From the NCBI GenBank assembly GCA_029834535.1, contig JAQMWT010000456.1, forward strand, positions 1 to 64,000: a DNA stretch of 64,000 bases, given 5' to 3'. Below the pieces are notes generated by a model that did no database searches, had not been told where the DNA came from, and saw only the letters and a list, made by a program, of their open reading frames with translations. The stretch comes from Chrysophaeum taylorii. Its lineage: Eukaryota > Sar > Pelagophyceae > Pelagomonadales > Pelagomonadaceae. This document shows positions 21,681 through 31,104 of the stretch, piece by piece. Each line of letters begins with the position of its first letter. Position 1 is the first letter of the stretch. The position numbers were made by a program, and so were the translations under genes.

Positions 21681-23472
21681 TAACAAGTGCAGGCCAGTAA
21701 GTTCCACAGGGGTATATATAGCCCCGCGCACTCACACACACCAGGACCGGCATTCCTACCCTCACCTTTTGGTTACGGGCCCTTAAAGCGCTCGAGGTGG
21801 ATCGCGCGTTCGAATCCGCCCCACCGCTGCGCCGCAAGGAGTGTGTGAGTGTCTACAAAGCAGTTGCCGTCGCCAACTGCTGGAGCCCCATCGTCTAGCA
21901 CAAACACTAGACCCCCCTCATCTGGGCGCTTTCACTTACCAGGACCGGGTGTTCATCTCCGACGCAGATGTTCATCTTAAGCAGATGGCGTCGTCGTCTG
22001 CTGGGTCCCCATCGTCTCACATACACATACATGCTTGACTCGCCCCAGATGTTCACGTTTCACTATGATGGGGAAGCACAGGGGTATATATAGCCCCGGG
22101 CACTCGCACACACCAGGACCGGCATTCCTACCCTCCCTTTTGGTTATGGGCCCTTAAAGCGCTCGAGGTGGATCGCGCGTTCGAATCCGCCCCACCGCTG
22201 CTCCGCAAGGAGTGTGTGAGTGCCTTTGAACCAGTTGCCATCGCCAACTGCTGGAGCCCCATCGTCTAGCACAAACACTAGACCCCCCTCCCCTCATCTG
22301 GGCGCTTTCACTTACCAGGACCGGGTGTTCATCTCCGACGCAGATGTTCATCTTAAGCAGATGTCGTCGTCGTCTGCTGAGTCCCCATCGTCTCGCATAC
22401 ACATACATGCTTGACTCGCCCCAGATGTTCACGTTTCACTATGATGGGGAAGCACAGGGGTATATATAGCCCCGGGCACTCGCACACACCAGGACCGGCA
22501 TTCCTACACTCACCTTTTGAGTTCACCTAGTCCCCGTTAAGTTCACCTAGTCCCAATCTCTAACCCCAGTAAATTCGGCGTAAACCCACTCGTGCTCACA
22601 TCCACTCTCCTTTGAACTCGTCGCCATCACCCCCGCCAATCAAAGCTGCTTTGATCCGCACACGCCGCTAACCTTTGAGTTTACTCTAAAAACCCCAGTA
22701 AGTTCACTTGGTCTCAGTAAGTTCGCCTGGTCACTAATTTCACCTAGTCCCAATCTCTAACCTCCGTAAGTTCACCTGGTTCCAGTAAGTTCACCTGGTC
22801 CCAGTAAGTTCACTTACAGTGCGCGTGTAGACGCCGGGAGGGGGCTTATCGGTATTGCGTAGCACGTGTGGGGTAGGGTGGAGTCGTCGACTCAGAAGAG
22901 CATATCCCCGGGGTTGCCGATCGACAGAGAGCCACGTAGAGCTGGACGTGACAGAAGACGGGCTTGGGCGAGAGGACGCCGACCTCGCGGAGCGTCTGGC
23001 CCTGGCTCTTGGTGATCGATTGGCGTCGGCGGGCCTTAAGGGATACAGGTTGGAGGAGCCTCGGTGACACGACACGATCGATCATGTATCTGGTACCGTT
23101 GCAGTGGCCGTGCGACGGGTCGAGGTTGCGAAGACCTTAAGCTCGCGCTCAAAGTCAGCATGCCGTTGGTTGTCAGGGAGTCGAAAACTCGACTGTAAAG
23201 AGCGAGGCGTCGTCTTCCGACCCAACCTAGTCTGCCTAAAAGAACTCCGACGCCTCGTCTCCGGGAAAAAAAGGCCGCGGTCATGCGCGCGTTGTCAGCA
23301 TCGACAACATCGATTCGACGGGGCGTGAGAATGGCGCGCTGAAAGAGCCGCCGCGGGTCGTGGAAATAGTCTGCGAGGTCGCCGTAGACGGCTTGGTGGA
23401 TCACTGTCTGGCTCTCGCGCCTACCTGATCCTTACTCTCGCGCCGACCTGATCCTTACCCTAAATCGAGGGA
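21681..23472 (-). mobile_element. PIF1/Helitron-type helicase remnant, copy E, with nested insertion
   Basis: Minus-strand copy. Its 3' end 'acaagtgcaggccagtaag' appears at 21681 as the reverse complement of the family end. After an insertion (21705-22517) the minisatellite resumes at about 22518. The helicase pieces follow (about 22850-23400, 'TKSQGQT' region and 'AVYGDLADYFHDP'), and the family start is at 23457-23472. Internal deletion and frame changes are as in the other copies. A TGTT-like simple repeat lies just outside at 23480-23510. Confidence 0.65.
21705..22517 (+). repeat. 375-bp tandem repeat, about 2.2 units, nested in copy E
   Basis: Units start at about 21705, 22077 and 22452 with 'cacaggggtatatatagcc'. 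The first two are full (372-375 bp) and the last is about 66 bp. Each unit has a TATA-like 'tatatata' and, 100 bases on, 'gcgttcgaatccgcc', close to a Pol III B box. No tRNA cloverleaf could be folded around it. The array interrupts the terminal minisatellite of copy E, so it arrived later. Family unknown; a tRNA-related SINE or a small non-autonomous element are possibilities. Confidence 0.6.
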
Positions 23473-23622
23473 CCGACAGACAAACAAACAAACAAACAAA
23501 CAAACATCTGTCGATTAGTAGTTAGGATTAATAACCCTCCTTTTTTGCGTCAAAAAAGTTTCGATACTTTCTCGCCGCCTTTGGACGGCGCGGTGCGTCG
23601 CCAAGAAAGCCCGAGGCCTCGA

Positions 23623-23720
23623 GGTAGCCCCTTCATTATCCATTCTGCGGCGGCCATAGAGGCCCTTCAACGGTAGCCCCTTCATTATCCATTCTGCGGC
23701 GGCCACAGAGGCCCTTCAAC
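23623..23720. repeat. 49-bp tandem duplication
   Basis: Two head-to-tail copies (23623-23671 and 23672-23720) of a unit starting 'ggtagccccttcattatcc', differing at one base seen by eye. No function assigned. Confidence 0.75.
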
Positions 23721-25120
23721 GGTCGTCGATGATTTCGCCCGCAACGACCTTCTTTCTTTCCTTGGACACTTCGCACGCAATGGCAAGACCCGACACACTT
23801 CGCAAGCAAGCCCGACACTTCGCGATTATTCGAGTTTGCGGTCGATTGATTGATTGATTTATTTGCCTTTAGATTTGCACCACCGCCGGGCAGCAGTGCG
23901 TATGGAGGTACTGTGGGGTGAGCTACGACGCCTCGCTCCGAGCGACGGACCCCGTTTCCGATGTCGCCTCCCCGTGCAAAGAAGCCAACGACGATGCCTG
24001 CGCGTTCCACGCACGCGCGCGGTGGTCAACGGGAGAAGAGTCAAGATTCAGGACATCCACACAAGTTCTGCCTGGAGCTGGAGAAGAAGTCGCGACGGCC
24101 GTCGTCGTCGAGGAGTTCCCGCGCCGAAGCTCCGGGATCAATCTGGTGATCGATCTCGCGGGCGTCTTTACTACGGGGCGGAGCGGCCGACGAGCTGTGT
24201 CGAGTCGAGCTCGACGCTCTCGAGGCCTTCGCCCGGAAGCGCGTGCACCACCACCCCTCGTCCCGACGAGGCGACGAGCTCGAGGTCGAGGCCGCGAGAC
24301 AACCGCCGAGATATCAGGAAGTGTTTCGAGCGCGCGGATGCGACCCCTCCAAGTCTCAACCCCACAGAGCTCGAGGCAGCCCAATTGTTCGACCTCGACG
24401 CCGTCCTAATGGACGCGCGCGTCACCGACGCTACGCTCGTGGATCCTCGCCGAATCTATACGACACCTACATCCCGAGTCACTACCCGAGTGGGGATACC
24501 ACAAACGAACCCGAAGCGTCGAGCAGAACGAGTCGCCGCCGAGTTCCAACAAGCTTGGTCCGACCGCCGCAAAAGCGCTGCTCTGCCGCGAAAGGTTCGA
24601 GAATCTCCCGGCGACGACGACCGACGAGCCCGTCGTTTCGCCAAACCTTACAAAAGATTACCCGTTCGTCTGGTTCAACAACACCGCCGAAGTCGGGGCT
24701 CGACGTCCGCAACGTGTCGTGCGATAAGACCGCTCCCCTCAAAAAGCGGTCGGCAGGGCGCCCGAACGTCCCCGCGTTGCGCGAGTTGCTCGAGCCTATC
24801 GCGGCGATACAAACAATGCACCCCGAGTAGAACAAACTAAGATTCTTGCCCCTCCTTCGAGCGATGGGCCCATCGTCGGCCGCGGACTCCCGTTGTCGCC
24901 CCTTTGACCGACACCGAGGCCGAAAACCCCGCCCGCGACCCCCAGAGCTGATTGAGCGCCTCCAGGGACGCGCCGCGCCCACCCACCGCGTATGTTTATT
25001 TTTAACTACAGTCGCTGGCTCTGTTGGCTGGGGTCCCCACGGCGTGCCGTCCTTGGAGCTTTCGCGAGGAGGCACACTGTTGTTGTTGCTCGCTTCTCTG
25101 TGTGCAAACAAATCTTTCTT
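23721..25120 (+). other. Unassigned broken coding trace
   Basis: Protein-like stretches occur on the plus strand in all three frames, each taking over where another ends. Examples are 'DELCRVELDALEAFARKR' (about 24195-24250), 'LNPTELEAAQLFDLDAVL' (about 24355-24410) and 'TKDYPFVWFNNTAEVG' (about 24655-24700). This suggests either a multi-intron gene or a decayed one. I recognise no family. Several minus-strand ORFs overlap but look like shadows. Confidence 0.3.
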
Positions 25121-25123
25121 TCT

Positions 25124-25849
25124 TTACCCTTGTTTGTTTGCCAAACCCCTCAGCTGGCTTTCGCTCCTAGGGGGAAAGGCCTCGTGGTCCGCCTCGGCCT
25201 TCTCGAGCCGCGCCCCCTGCCCTCTGAGTACCGCCGCGAGGTCGCTCGCGATTTCGGCCAGCAACATTCCCCCGAATTGGATCACTGCGTGCCGTTCTTC
25301 CTCGTCGATCCGCCGTCTCCGGCTCAGGTCCGCCACCTTCTCCACGACCGTCGCCCCCGCAAACGGCGCGTCGCTCACCACGCGCCCCGACCGCGTCATC
25401 AACAACAAGGCATTCAGAAGAGCCTGGGGCGCCGGGGCCTCGACCACGACGCCCGCGCGCTCCAGGCGTTCGGCGTCCTCTTCCGAACACCGCACCTCCA
25501 CCCTCTCGCGCCGCCAAAAGCGAGCTTTTACCCCGGCCAGCACGACCACAACGCGCGCCGCGCCCTCGCGCCACGCGACGTACGCCGACCGCACGCCCTC
25601 GCACCACGCGGCATCCTCCCCGGCGAGCTCATATTGCACGGCCACGCGTTCCACCCCACCGACGTCGATCGACGACGCTTCGAACACAACTCGCGAGAAC
25701 AACGCCGCCGCCTCATCCATAACTTCCGATGCCTCCGAAGACAAATCATCGGGCCTTTCCTCCACCTCCACCTCATCCTCCACCTCCACCTCCGGCTCCG
25801 GGGCGACCCTCAACGACCCAAGCTGCGCAAACAAAGACGACGACGACAT
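25124..25849 (-). CDS. Small uncharacterised protein, weakly DONSON-like
   Basis: A clean frame gives 241 residues from the ATG followed by four serines (25849); a more upstream in-frame ATG exists at 25867. The N-terminus is 'MSSSSLFAQLGSLRV', followed by an acidic linker of repeated E-V-E and E-E residues, then a folded region with 'WCEGVRSAYVAWREG', 'VVVVLAGVKARFWRRE' and 'LERAGVVVEAPAP'. The pattern W-x-x-x-h-R-S-x-Y...F followed by a short G-V-x-h-x-x-P loosely resembles the C-terminal region of DONSON replication-fork proteins. This is a weak impression; no diagnostic motif is present. It has no transmembrane segment or signal peptide. It is flanked by decayed DNA on both sides, which makes its intact frame notable. 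Confidence 0.5.
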   Translation of the reverse strand: MSSSSLFAQLGSLRVAPEPEVEVEDEVEVEERPDDLSSEASEVMDEAAALFSRVVFEASSIDVGGVERVAVQYELAGEDAAWCEGVRSAYVAWREGAARVVVVLAGVKARFWRRERVEVRCSEEDAERLERAGVVVEAPAPQALLNALLLMTRSGRVVSDAPFAGATVVEKVADLSRRRRIDEEERHAVIQFGGMLLAEIASDLAAVLRGQGARLEKAEADHEAFPPRSESQLRGLANKQG

Positions 25850-25904
25850 CTTATTAATTACCCTCATTACATTAATCCCCGCCGACCTTTACCCTCATTC
25901 ATTC

Positions 25905-26020
25905 ATGCCGTCGAGAGAGAGAGAGAGAGTCACTCAGTCAATCAGTCAGTCAGTCAGTCTCCCACCCACCCACCCAAAAGACACACCCCCCCCTCTTAGC
26001 AGTCGACATTTAAAGACACC
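25905..26020. repeat. Simple repeats and LINE 3'-end microfragment
   Basis: A GA run, a CAGT-type run ('cagtcagtcagtcagtc') and a CACC run lie together. Within them, 'cctcttagcagtcgacattt' (about 25995-26014) is the extreme 3' end of the LINE in plus orientation. Confidence 0.55.
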
Positions 26021-27700
26021 CACCCAAAAGACGCCATCCGTCCCATATCGACTCAGGAGCTGTCCCTGAATAGCGACCGAACCTTGAGTGAGTGAGCGAC
26101 GACCGTTGCTGCTGCTGCTGCTGCGAAGATCGTGGAGAGAAGCGCAGAACAACAACAACGCGTCATCGCTTTTGTTGTCCTGGCGTCGCTCACACACAAG
26201 ACCATCATGATTCCTTGGGATATATGTTTTATCGACAAGGTATGTCGGCGACTCGAACGCTCTTTTCCTCGAGAAGAAGAAAAGTACCCAGGCATACTTC
26301 CGCCATAAAGAACAACAACGCGACGAGCCATTTTTTCCGCAACCAAAGCCGCCAGAAAGAGGAGTGCCGTAGTCGCGTCGCTGATTTCGAATTGCTCGCA
26401 CGATATCCCTTGGACATTAATTTGGCGGGCGCACGGGGTGGTGCGACACGTGTCTAGTCGAGGGTGGACGTGTCAGCAACTTGCTGGATATTGCATTGCG
26501 CATTTTGGTCGGGTGCCGGAGCGAGCTCCCGTTGGCCCGAGCACCCAGTCTTTCAAGGACGCAAAGTCGTCGGTTTGATGGCAGAAAGAGGCGCCAACCA
26601 AAGCTTGTCCGGCACCGTGATTCCGTAGCGGGATGACCGGAGTGTCGCGCGTCGCTCCGGACGCAGCGGAGGTCTTGCGACTCTCTAATGGACGAAACGC
26701 TCTTCCTCAGAAGAGCCGCGGCCTCTACGCGGTGCGCGTCGAGGGGCACCAAGAAAGAAAGAGAAAGAAAGCACGGAAATTATCGACCGAGGGCATCACG
26801 TCCGTAACGGCATCATCGGCTTTCTGAGAAAAAACCCGACTGTCTCGAGCCATTGCGACGACTTGCGGGCCCACTATCTGTCTGCACTGAAAGAGGCCGC
26901 GCGCGACCGCGTGCTCCAAGCGGGATTCGTCCGCGCGCCAGCGCATCGCTGGCCCAACGTAACTGCGCCGACGACGACTCGGCGGCCACGAGAAGAAAGA
27001 GGATGGCGCCAAAGGAATGGCCGGCAAGCAACCACCACGGACCCCCCCGGGCGGACGAATGTCTTCGCGAGATCTTGGAGACGGCGGCCAGACGTTCGGC
27101 CAACGGGCGCCTTCGGACGCCCGAATTCGTCGGGCACCTGCGATCGCCACCGTACGACATCAGCGGCGTCACGAACGAAAAAGGGGATCGAGCTCAACAA
27201 AGACCGGGAGCCCGATCGAAATCATCGAGGGTACCACGAGCTGCTGCATCGAGGTGAGACGCCGATGGGATGTCGTCCCGCGCGCGCGGGCGGCAACCCG
27301 CGATTCCTACACCCTTGGACACTCGTCAGTCGGGGGCGCACTAGCGTTTGGACGCTCGGACCAGCTTGTCAGAGTTGAGCTTCGAGGGAGCGCGGCGCGA
27401 GCACGGAACCACCGCCGCGGACGAAGACGACGCGTGCGGTTTCGAGCCAGCACCCCCGTTGTCTGTCCCCGTGGCGACTCGCTGCGCCTCCCCGCATTCC
27501 AACACTACGGCGCGTACCACGACTCGCTCGCGCGTCGAAGAAGACGCGAAATGCCCAAACTTAGCTGTTTTTTTGCAGAGCAATGGCAGGGATTTTGCGT
27601 TGGCAGCGAGTTGATTGAAAGGGGCTAGCCACCACGTCGCCGAGCAAGAGTGCGGCTCGCGACTCGAGCGTTAGGCACTTTCTTAAGGCCTTCTCGTTTT
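26021..27700 (+). other. Unassigned broken coding trace
   Basis: Protein-like segments switch between plus-strand frames, for example 'GHHVRNGIIGFLRKNPTV' (about 26790-26850), 'LRAHYLSALKEAARDRV' (about 26865-26915), 'ECLREILETAARRSANGR' (about 27055-27110) and 'EFVGHLRSPPYDISGV' (about 27123-27170). They look like parts of one protein, possibly of a transposase-like gene, but no motif identifies it. A 15-base T run lies at about 27698-27712. Confidence 0.3.
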
Positions 27701-27712
27701 TTTTTTTTTTTT

Positions 27713-28376
27713 AATCCGGGCGAATGAATGAATACGGACCAGCAGCACCCGATAGTTGATCGTGATCACGCGCGCAACCGAGTCTAAACGGACTAACACG
27801 CATGACGACGGCGATCATCCAAAAATTCACGCGAGCGTCATCGCGGCAAGAACGTCCGCCGAAACCAGCGCGCGAAGAAGGAGGCTGCCGGGCCGCTGGA
27901 TCGAAATCGCGAAGCAAAATAATTCACCACCACCACCTGGATGATGATGATGAAACTCGTGGCGTTGTTGAACGACTTCAACGCGCTGTCATGAACGAAC
28001 GTGCTCAAGATCACAATTTTTCAGCGCGACGCCAGCAGAAACGGCAATACGCCAAAAACCCAGGCACTAGTCACGATGAATAAATAATTTGAACGCTGCG
28101 TAGCGCGCGTCGCGATTTGCTTGCACGAACCGACAAAGCATGTGCGGAAATTCTATACGAGTGGATTCCATAGCCTCAATATTCGCGAAGATGTGCCACG
28201 CCGAGCTGCGCGAGCGAAGTCGAACGCACCCCGTCTACTCTAAAAATGTTGCCCCCGATAACGCAACGACCCTCGTCGCACATATCGAAGGACTTCACGA
28301 GACGGACCAGTCCCGCCCGACGTCGCACCAGCAGCCATCGTCATGCGCGGATCGTTGTTGTTGTCGACAACACGCT
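27713..28376. other. No gene recognised
   Basis: Only short ORFs with no consistent frame. A short CAC/ATG trinucleotide patch occurs near 27925-27955. Nothing else is visible. Confidence 0.4.
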
Positions 28377-29217
28377 TTAGCAGATAGATATACGCGGAAG
28401 ATTTTCGGGCAGAAGCAAGAGCGCGGTCTGCGTAGATACGCACGACGTCGGTGCGTACGAGGAGAGCTGGCGAGATCCGCGCGGCGAGACAATAAAGGCG
28501 CCAACTCGTGAGATCGAAGATTGCGACGCCCGCTGGGCCAACGAAGGCAGACCTGGGGAGCCGTACCGCTTGAGCGCGAAGGTCTGCGTCGCGTAAGATC
28601 GCCACAACCCCGGACACGCCAAACAGAAGCCATCGCGGAAAACCCATGTTAGCGAGGCCACTTGGCCGCAGCCGTCGCAGGGCCCGAGGCTCGGGTCGCG
28701 CTTGAGCGCGGAGAGATTGGCGGTCGGATGCGCCGCGAGCAAACGCGCGCGCTCGTCGTGGAATTCGAGGAAGTGCTCCTCCAAGCTTGGGCTCGAGAAG
28801 GCACCGCCCGTGTATGAGACATCGAACCGATGGTGACCCACAAAGTCGCGCACGATGGACGCGAAATCATGCGGGCCATAGTGGTGCGCGCGGGACGACG
28901 AGGTCAGAGCTCGCCCGGTGATCGGGCACCGGCCTCCTTCCTTGAGCGCAGCGACCTTGTCGGAGAGGGCGAGTCGCGCTGCGCCTTTGAATTGATCCGT
29001 TGGGGCGACTCTTGCTGCGTCGCTTCTGTTGATTGGAGTACTCAACATCTGTTGTGCACAAAAAAACACACGTCGTATAAAAGTTCCGCACGATGCGGCG
29101 CTGCGTCCCAACCCGGACCTCGCCAACGGCGATGTGCGCCTGGCAAACGCCGCACCGACTGCGTCCCGATTTTGCCGCTTCGATCTTGATTGAAACCGGG
29201 CCAACGACGCCGGACAT
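28377..29217 (-). CDS. PARP-type zinc finger protein with DUF3223/HNH-like region
   Basis: From the ATG at 29217 the protein starts 'MSGVVGPVSIKIEAAKSGR', then 'SRCGVCQAHIAVGEVRVGT' and 'NFYTTC'. This fits the zf-PARP finger (AKSGR, C-x2-C, I-x2-G-x-x-R-h-G, then aromatic residue and C), a DNA-nick sensor in PARP1 and DNA ligase III. The reading then shifts frame to a second region with 'GGRCPITGRALTSSSRAHH', 'FASIVRDFV', 'EEHFLEFHDERARLLAAHP' and 'ANLSAL', which resembles the C-terminal HNH-like half of DUF3223 proteins. A 19-nt GT...AG stretch at 29049-29067 would connect the two frames if spliced; otherwise the gene has a one-base frame change. A further C-x2-C pair ('CDGCG') lies in the second part. 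No PARP catalytic domain is present here. The 3' boundary is the stop of the second frame and is uncertain. Confidence 0.6.
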
Positions 29218-29356
29218 CAGCTGTTTTTACCAAGTTGAGCCTGAAAGAAACTCGAATAGCTTCTGAGGCGCCTCATGTTCTCATATATACTGAAAAGTAC
29301 TCTAAACGGACACCAAACGGATGCATTTATTAGTTCGAAAACAAAATTTCGGTATC

Positions 29357-29490
29357 ACAAGTGCAGGCCAGTAAGTTCACCCAATCTCTAACCCCAGTAA
29401 GTTCACCTGGTTCCAGTAAGTAAATTTTCCCAATCTCTAACCCCAGAAAGTTCGGCGTAAACCCCCACTCTCCTTTGAGCTCGTCGCTCT
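29357..29490 (-). mobile_element. PIF1/Helitron-type remnant, copy F, terminal piece
   Basis: Family end 'acaagtgcaggccagtaag' and the following minisatellite in minus orientation, stopping at the 5-bp sequence GCTCT (29486-29490). The continuation of this copy lies beyond the Ty3 element at 39045. Confidence 0.7.
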
Positions 29491-29830
29491 TGTGGCGTAA
29501 GGAGAGAATTTTAGGGGCTACCTGGCGTGCCTTCGAATCCTGGCTCGCCGATCGCGTCCGTGCCCTTGGTGGGATCACTGGACGAGGATGGCCGTTCTCC
29601 CGCCACGCGACCACAAACAACTCCTGCGCCTGGTCCTCTCAACTTGAGGTTCGGCTGTTGCTTTATGATCAAGGATATATCGAAAATAGGAAATCAGGGT
29701 GACATGCGTCACGGAAGAGGAAGATGATGTCATAGAGAACACTGACATCATCAGAACGGAGTAGGGTGCCCCTGATAAGGGGGGGGGCTAGAAGAGGGGT
29801 AAGCCTTAGGAGGCGGGAGTTGCCGCCACA
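29491..29830 (-). repeat. Ty3 element 3' LTR
   Basis: 340 bases beginning 'tgtggcgtaaggag' and ending 'gttgccgccaca' on the plus strand. Matches the LTR at 38719-39044. Confidence 0.9.
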
Positions 29831-29870
29831 GGACTCCCCTGGTAAGAATTCGAGCTGCCCCAGCGAGGTG

Positions 29871-31088
29871 CTAGCGCGAGGAGCGCGGCTTCGCCTTACG
29901 AGCATCTCGTGAACGAATCTTCTGATAAACGCGGGTGATGATCGGTTCAGGAACTCGACCACTGCGTAAAGTAAACTTGGGTATCAACACATCAATCTCG
30001 TGTGGAGCGAAATCCGTGACACAAGGAGTTGTGTTGGAGGAAATTCGGGACTTGTCGGTGAAACTTCGACCTTCAACGTCCTTGAATTCGGGCTTGAGCT
30101 TGCGGTGCGAAAGGTGAGAGGTCGGCTTGAAATAAGCGACATCATCGTTCGGACCCAAATCGGAATAGAAATGTAGGGCAACACGATCATTTTGGTAATC
30201 GTAAGGCTCATAAACTTCGGCAACATAAATCTTCTTGCGCCAATCAGAGCGCTTCCGGTCAGGAATCCGGAAAACAACAAACTTACCGTGCTGATAATCA
30301 TCACGGAAGGTTTCTTCGGGTTTGCGGATGGTTTGATCAACGATCGGAGGTACCATCACAGGCGTGATCTGACTTACATGAACACGCCGCTCTTCGGGCG
30401 GAGAGTCGAGAGACTCAATCCTATAGGTGACCGGGGAGAGGCGTTCCTTGATAATAAACGGCCCTCGCCATTCCGGTCGAAGTTTGTTCTGAAGGAAAGG
30501 GATGTAGAGCAAAACGTGCGATCCTTCCTTGTATTCAACATCAACATGATCAGCATTGTAAGCCAATCGCTGTTTCTTCAAAGCTTTATCACGAGCTTCG
30601 CGGACGATCTTTGTATAATATTTCAATCGTTCGCGAGTCTCGGCGACTGCATCAGAGCGAGTCTTCGGCAATAATCGTGTATCAAAATCCATGAGCGTGT
30701 AGTCAGTCGGCAGCATCGGCTGACGGTTCAGGCGCAGCATAAAGGGAGAAATCTGCGTGCCTGGAATAAACTTGCGGTTGTAGCAAAACGCAATATAATG
30801 AGCAAAGTCAGGCCAATCCGTGATGTTCCGGCCTTGAAGGCAAGCACGGAGGAAGGCCTTGATAAATCGGTTGACACGCTCAGCCGGGTTCGACTGGGCA
30901 TGATAAGGAATCGTAGTTTGGTATCGTGTGTTAAAGAGATGGCAAAACTCGCGCATCAACTTGTTCACGAACTCTTTACCGTTGTCGGTACGAATCATCT
31001 GGGGCAAGTAGCCCTTGAGGAGAATGTTAATGACAAAAGACTCGAGGACAGACTCAGCAGTCTTATCGTTCAAAACATCCAGAATCAA
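29871..31088 (-). CDS. Ty3 element: integrase core and C-terminal part (fossil)
   Basis: This part carries the integrase core, with family blocks such as 'IRTDNGKEFVNKLMREFC' and 'QTTIPYHAQSNPAERVNR', followed by a GPY/F-like segment ('LRPEWRGPFIIKERLSPVTY') and a long basic C-terminal tail. In Ty3 elements integrase inserts the cDNA copy. Treated as part of the fossil element. Confidence 0.85.
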   Translation of the reverse strand: MILDVLNDKTAESVLESFVINILLKGYLPQMIRTDNGKEFVNKLMREFCHLFNTRYQTTIPYHAQSNPAERVNRFIKAFLRACLQGRNITDWPDFAHYIAFCYNRKFIPGTQISPFMLRLNRQPMLPTDYTLMDFDTRLLPKTRSDAVAETRERLKYYTKIVREARDKALKKQRLAYNADHVDVEYKEGSHVLLYIPFLQNKLRPEWRGPFIIKERLSPVTYRIESLDSPPEERRVHVSQITPVMVPPIVDQTIRKPEETFRDDYQHGKFVVFRIPDRKRSDWRKKIYVAEVYEPYDYQNDRVALHFYSDLGPNDDVAYFKPTSHLSHRKLKPEFKDVEGRSFTDKSRISSNTTPCVTDFAPHEIDVLIPKFTLRSGRVPEPIITRVYQKIRSRDARKAKPRSSR

Positions 31089-31104
31089 GAAATGCGAGAA
31101 CGGA

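Noticed and set aside
21750-21850. tRNA gene suggested by gcgttcgaatccgcc
   Set aside because: The T-arm stem does not pair and no acceptor, D or anticodon arms can be folded at normal distances; only the B-box-like string remains.
24000-24840. Polinton or giant-virus fragment
   Set aside because: No packaging ATPase, capsid, protein-primed polymerase or integrase motif could be read.
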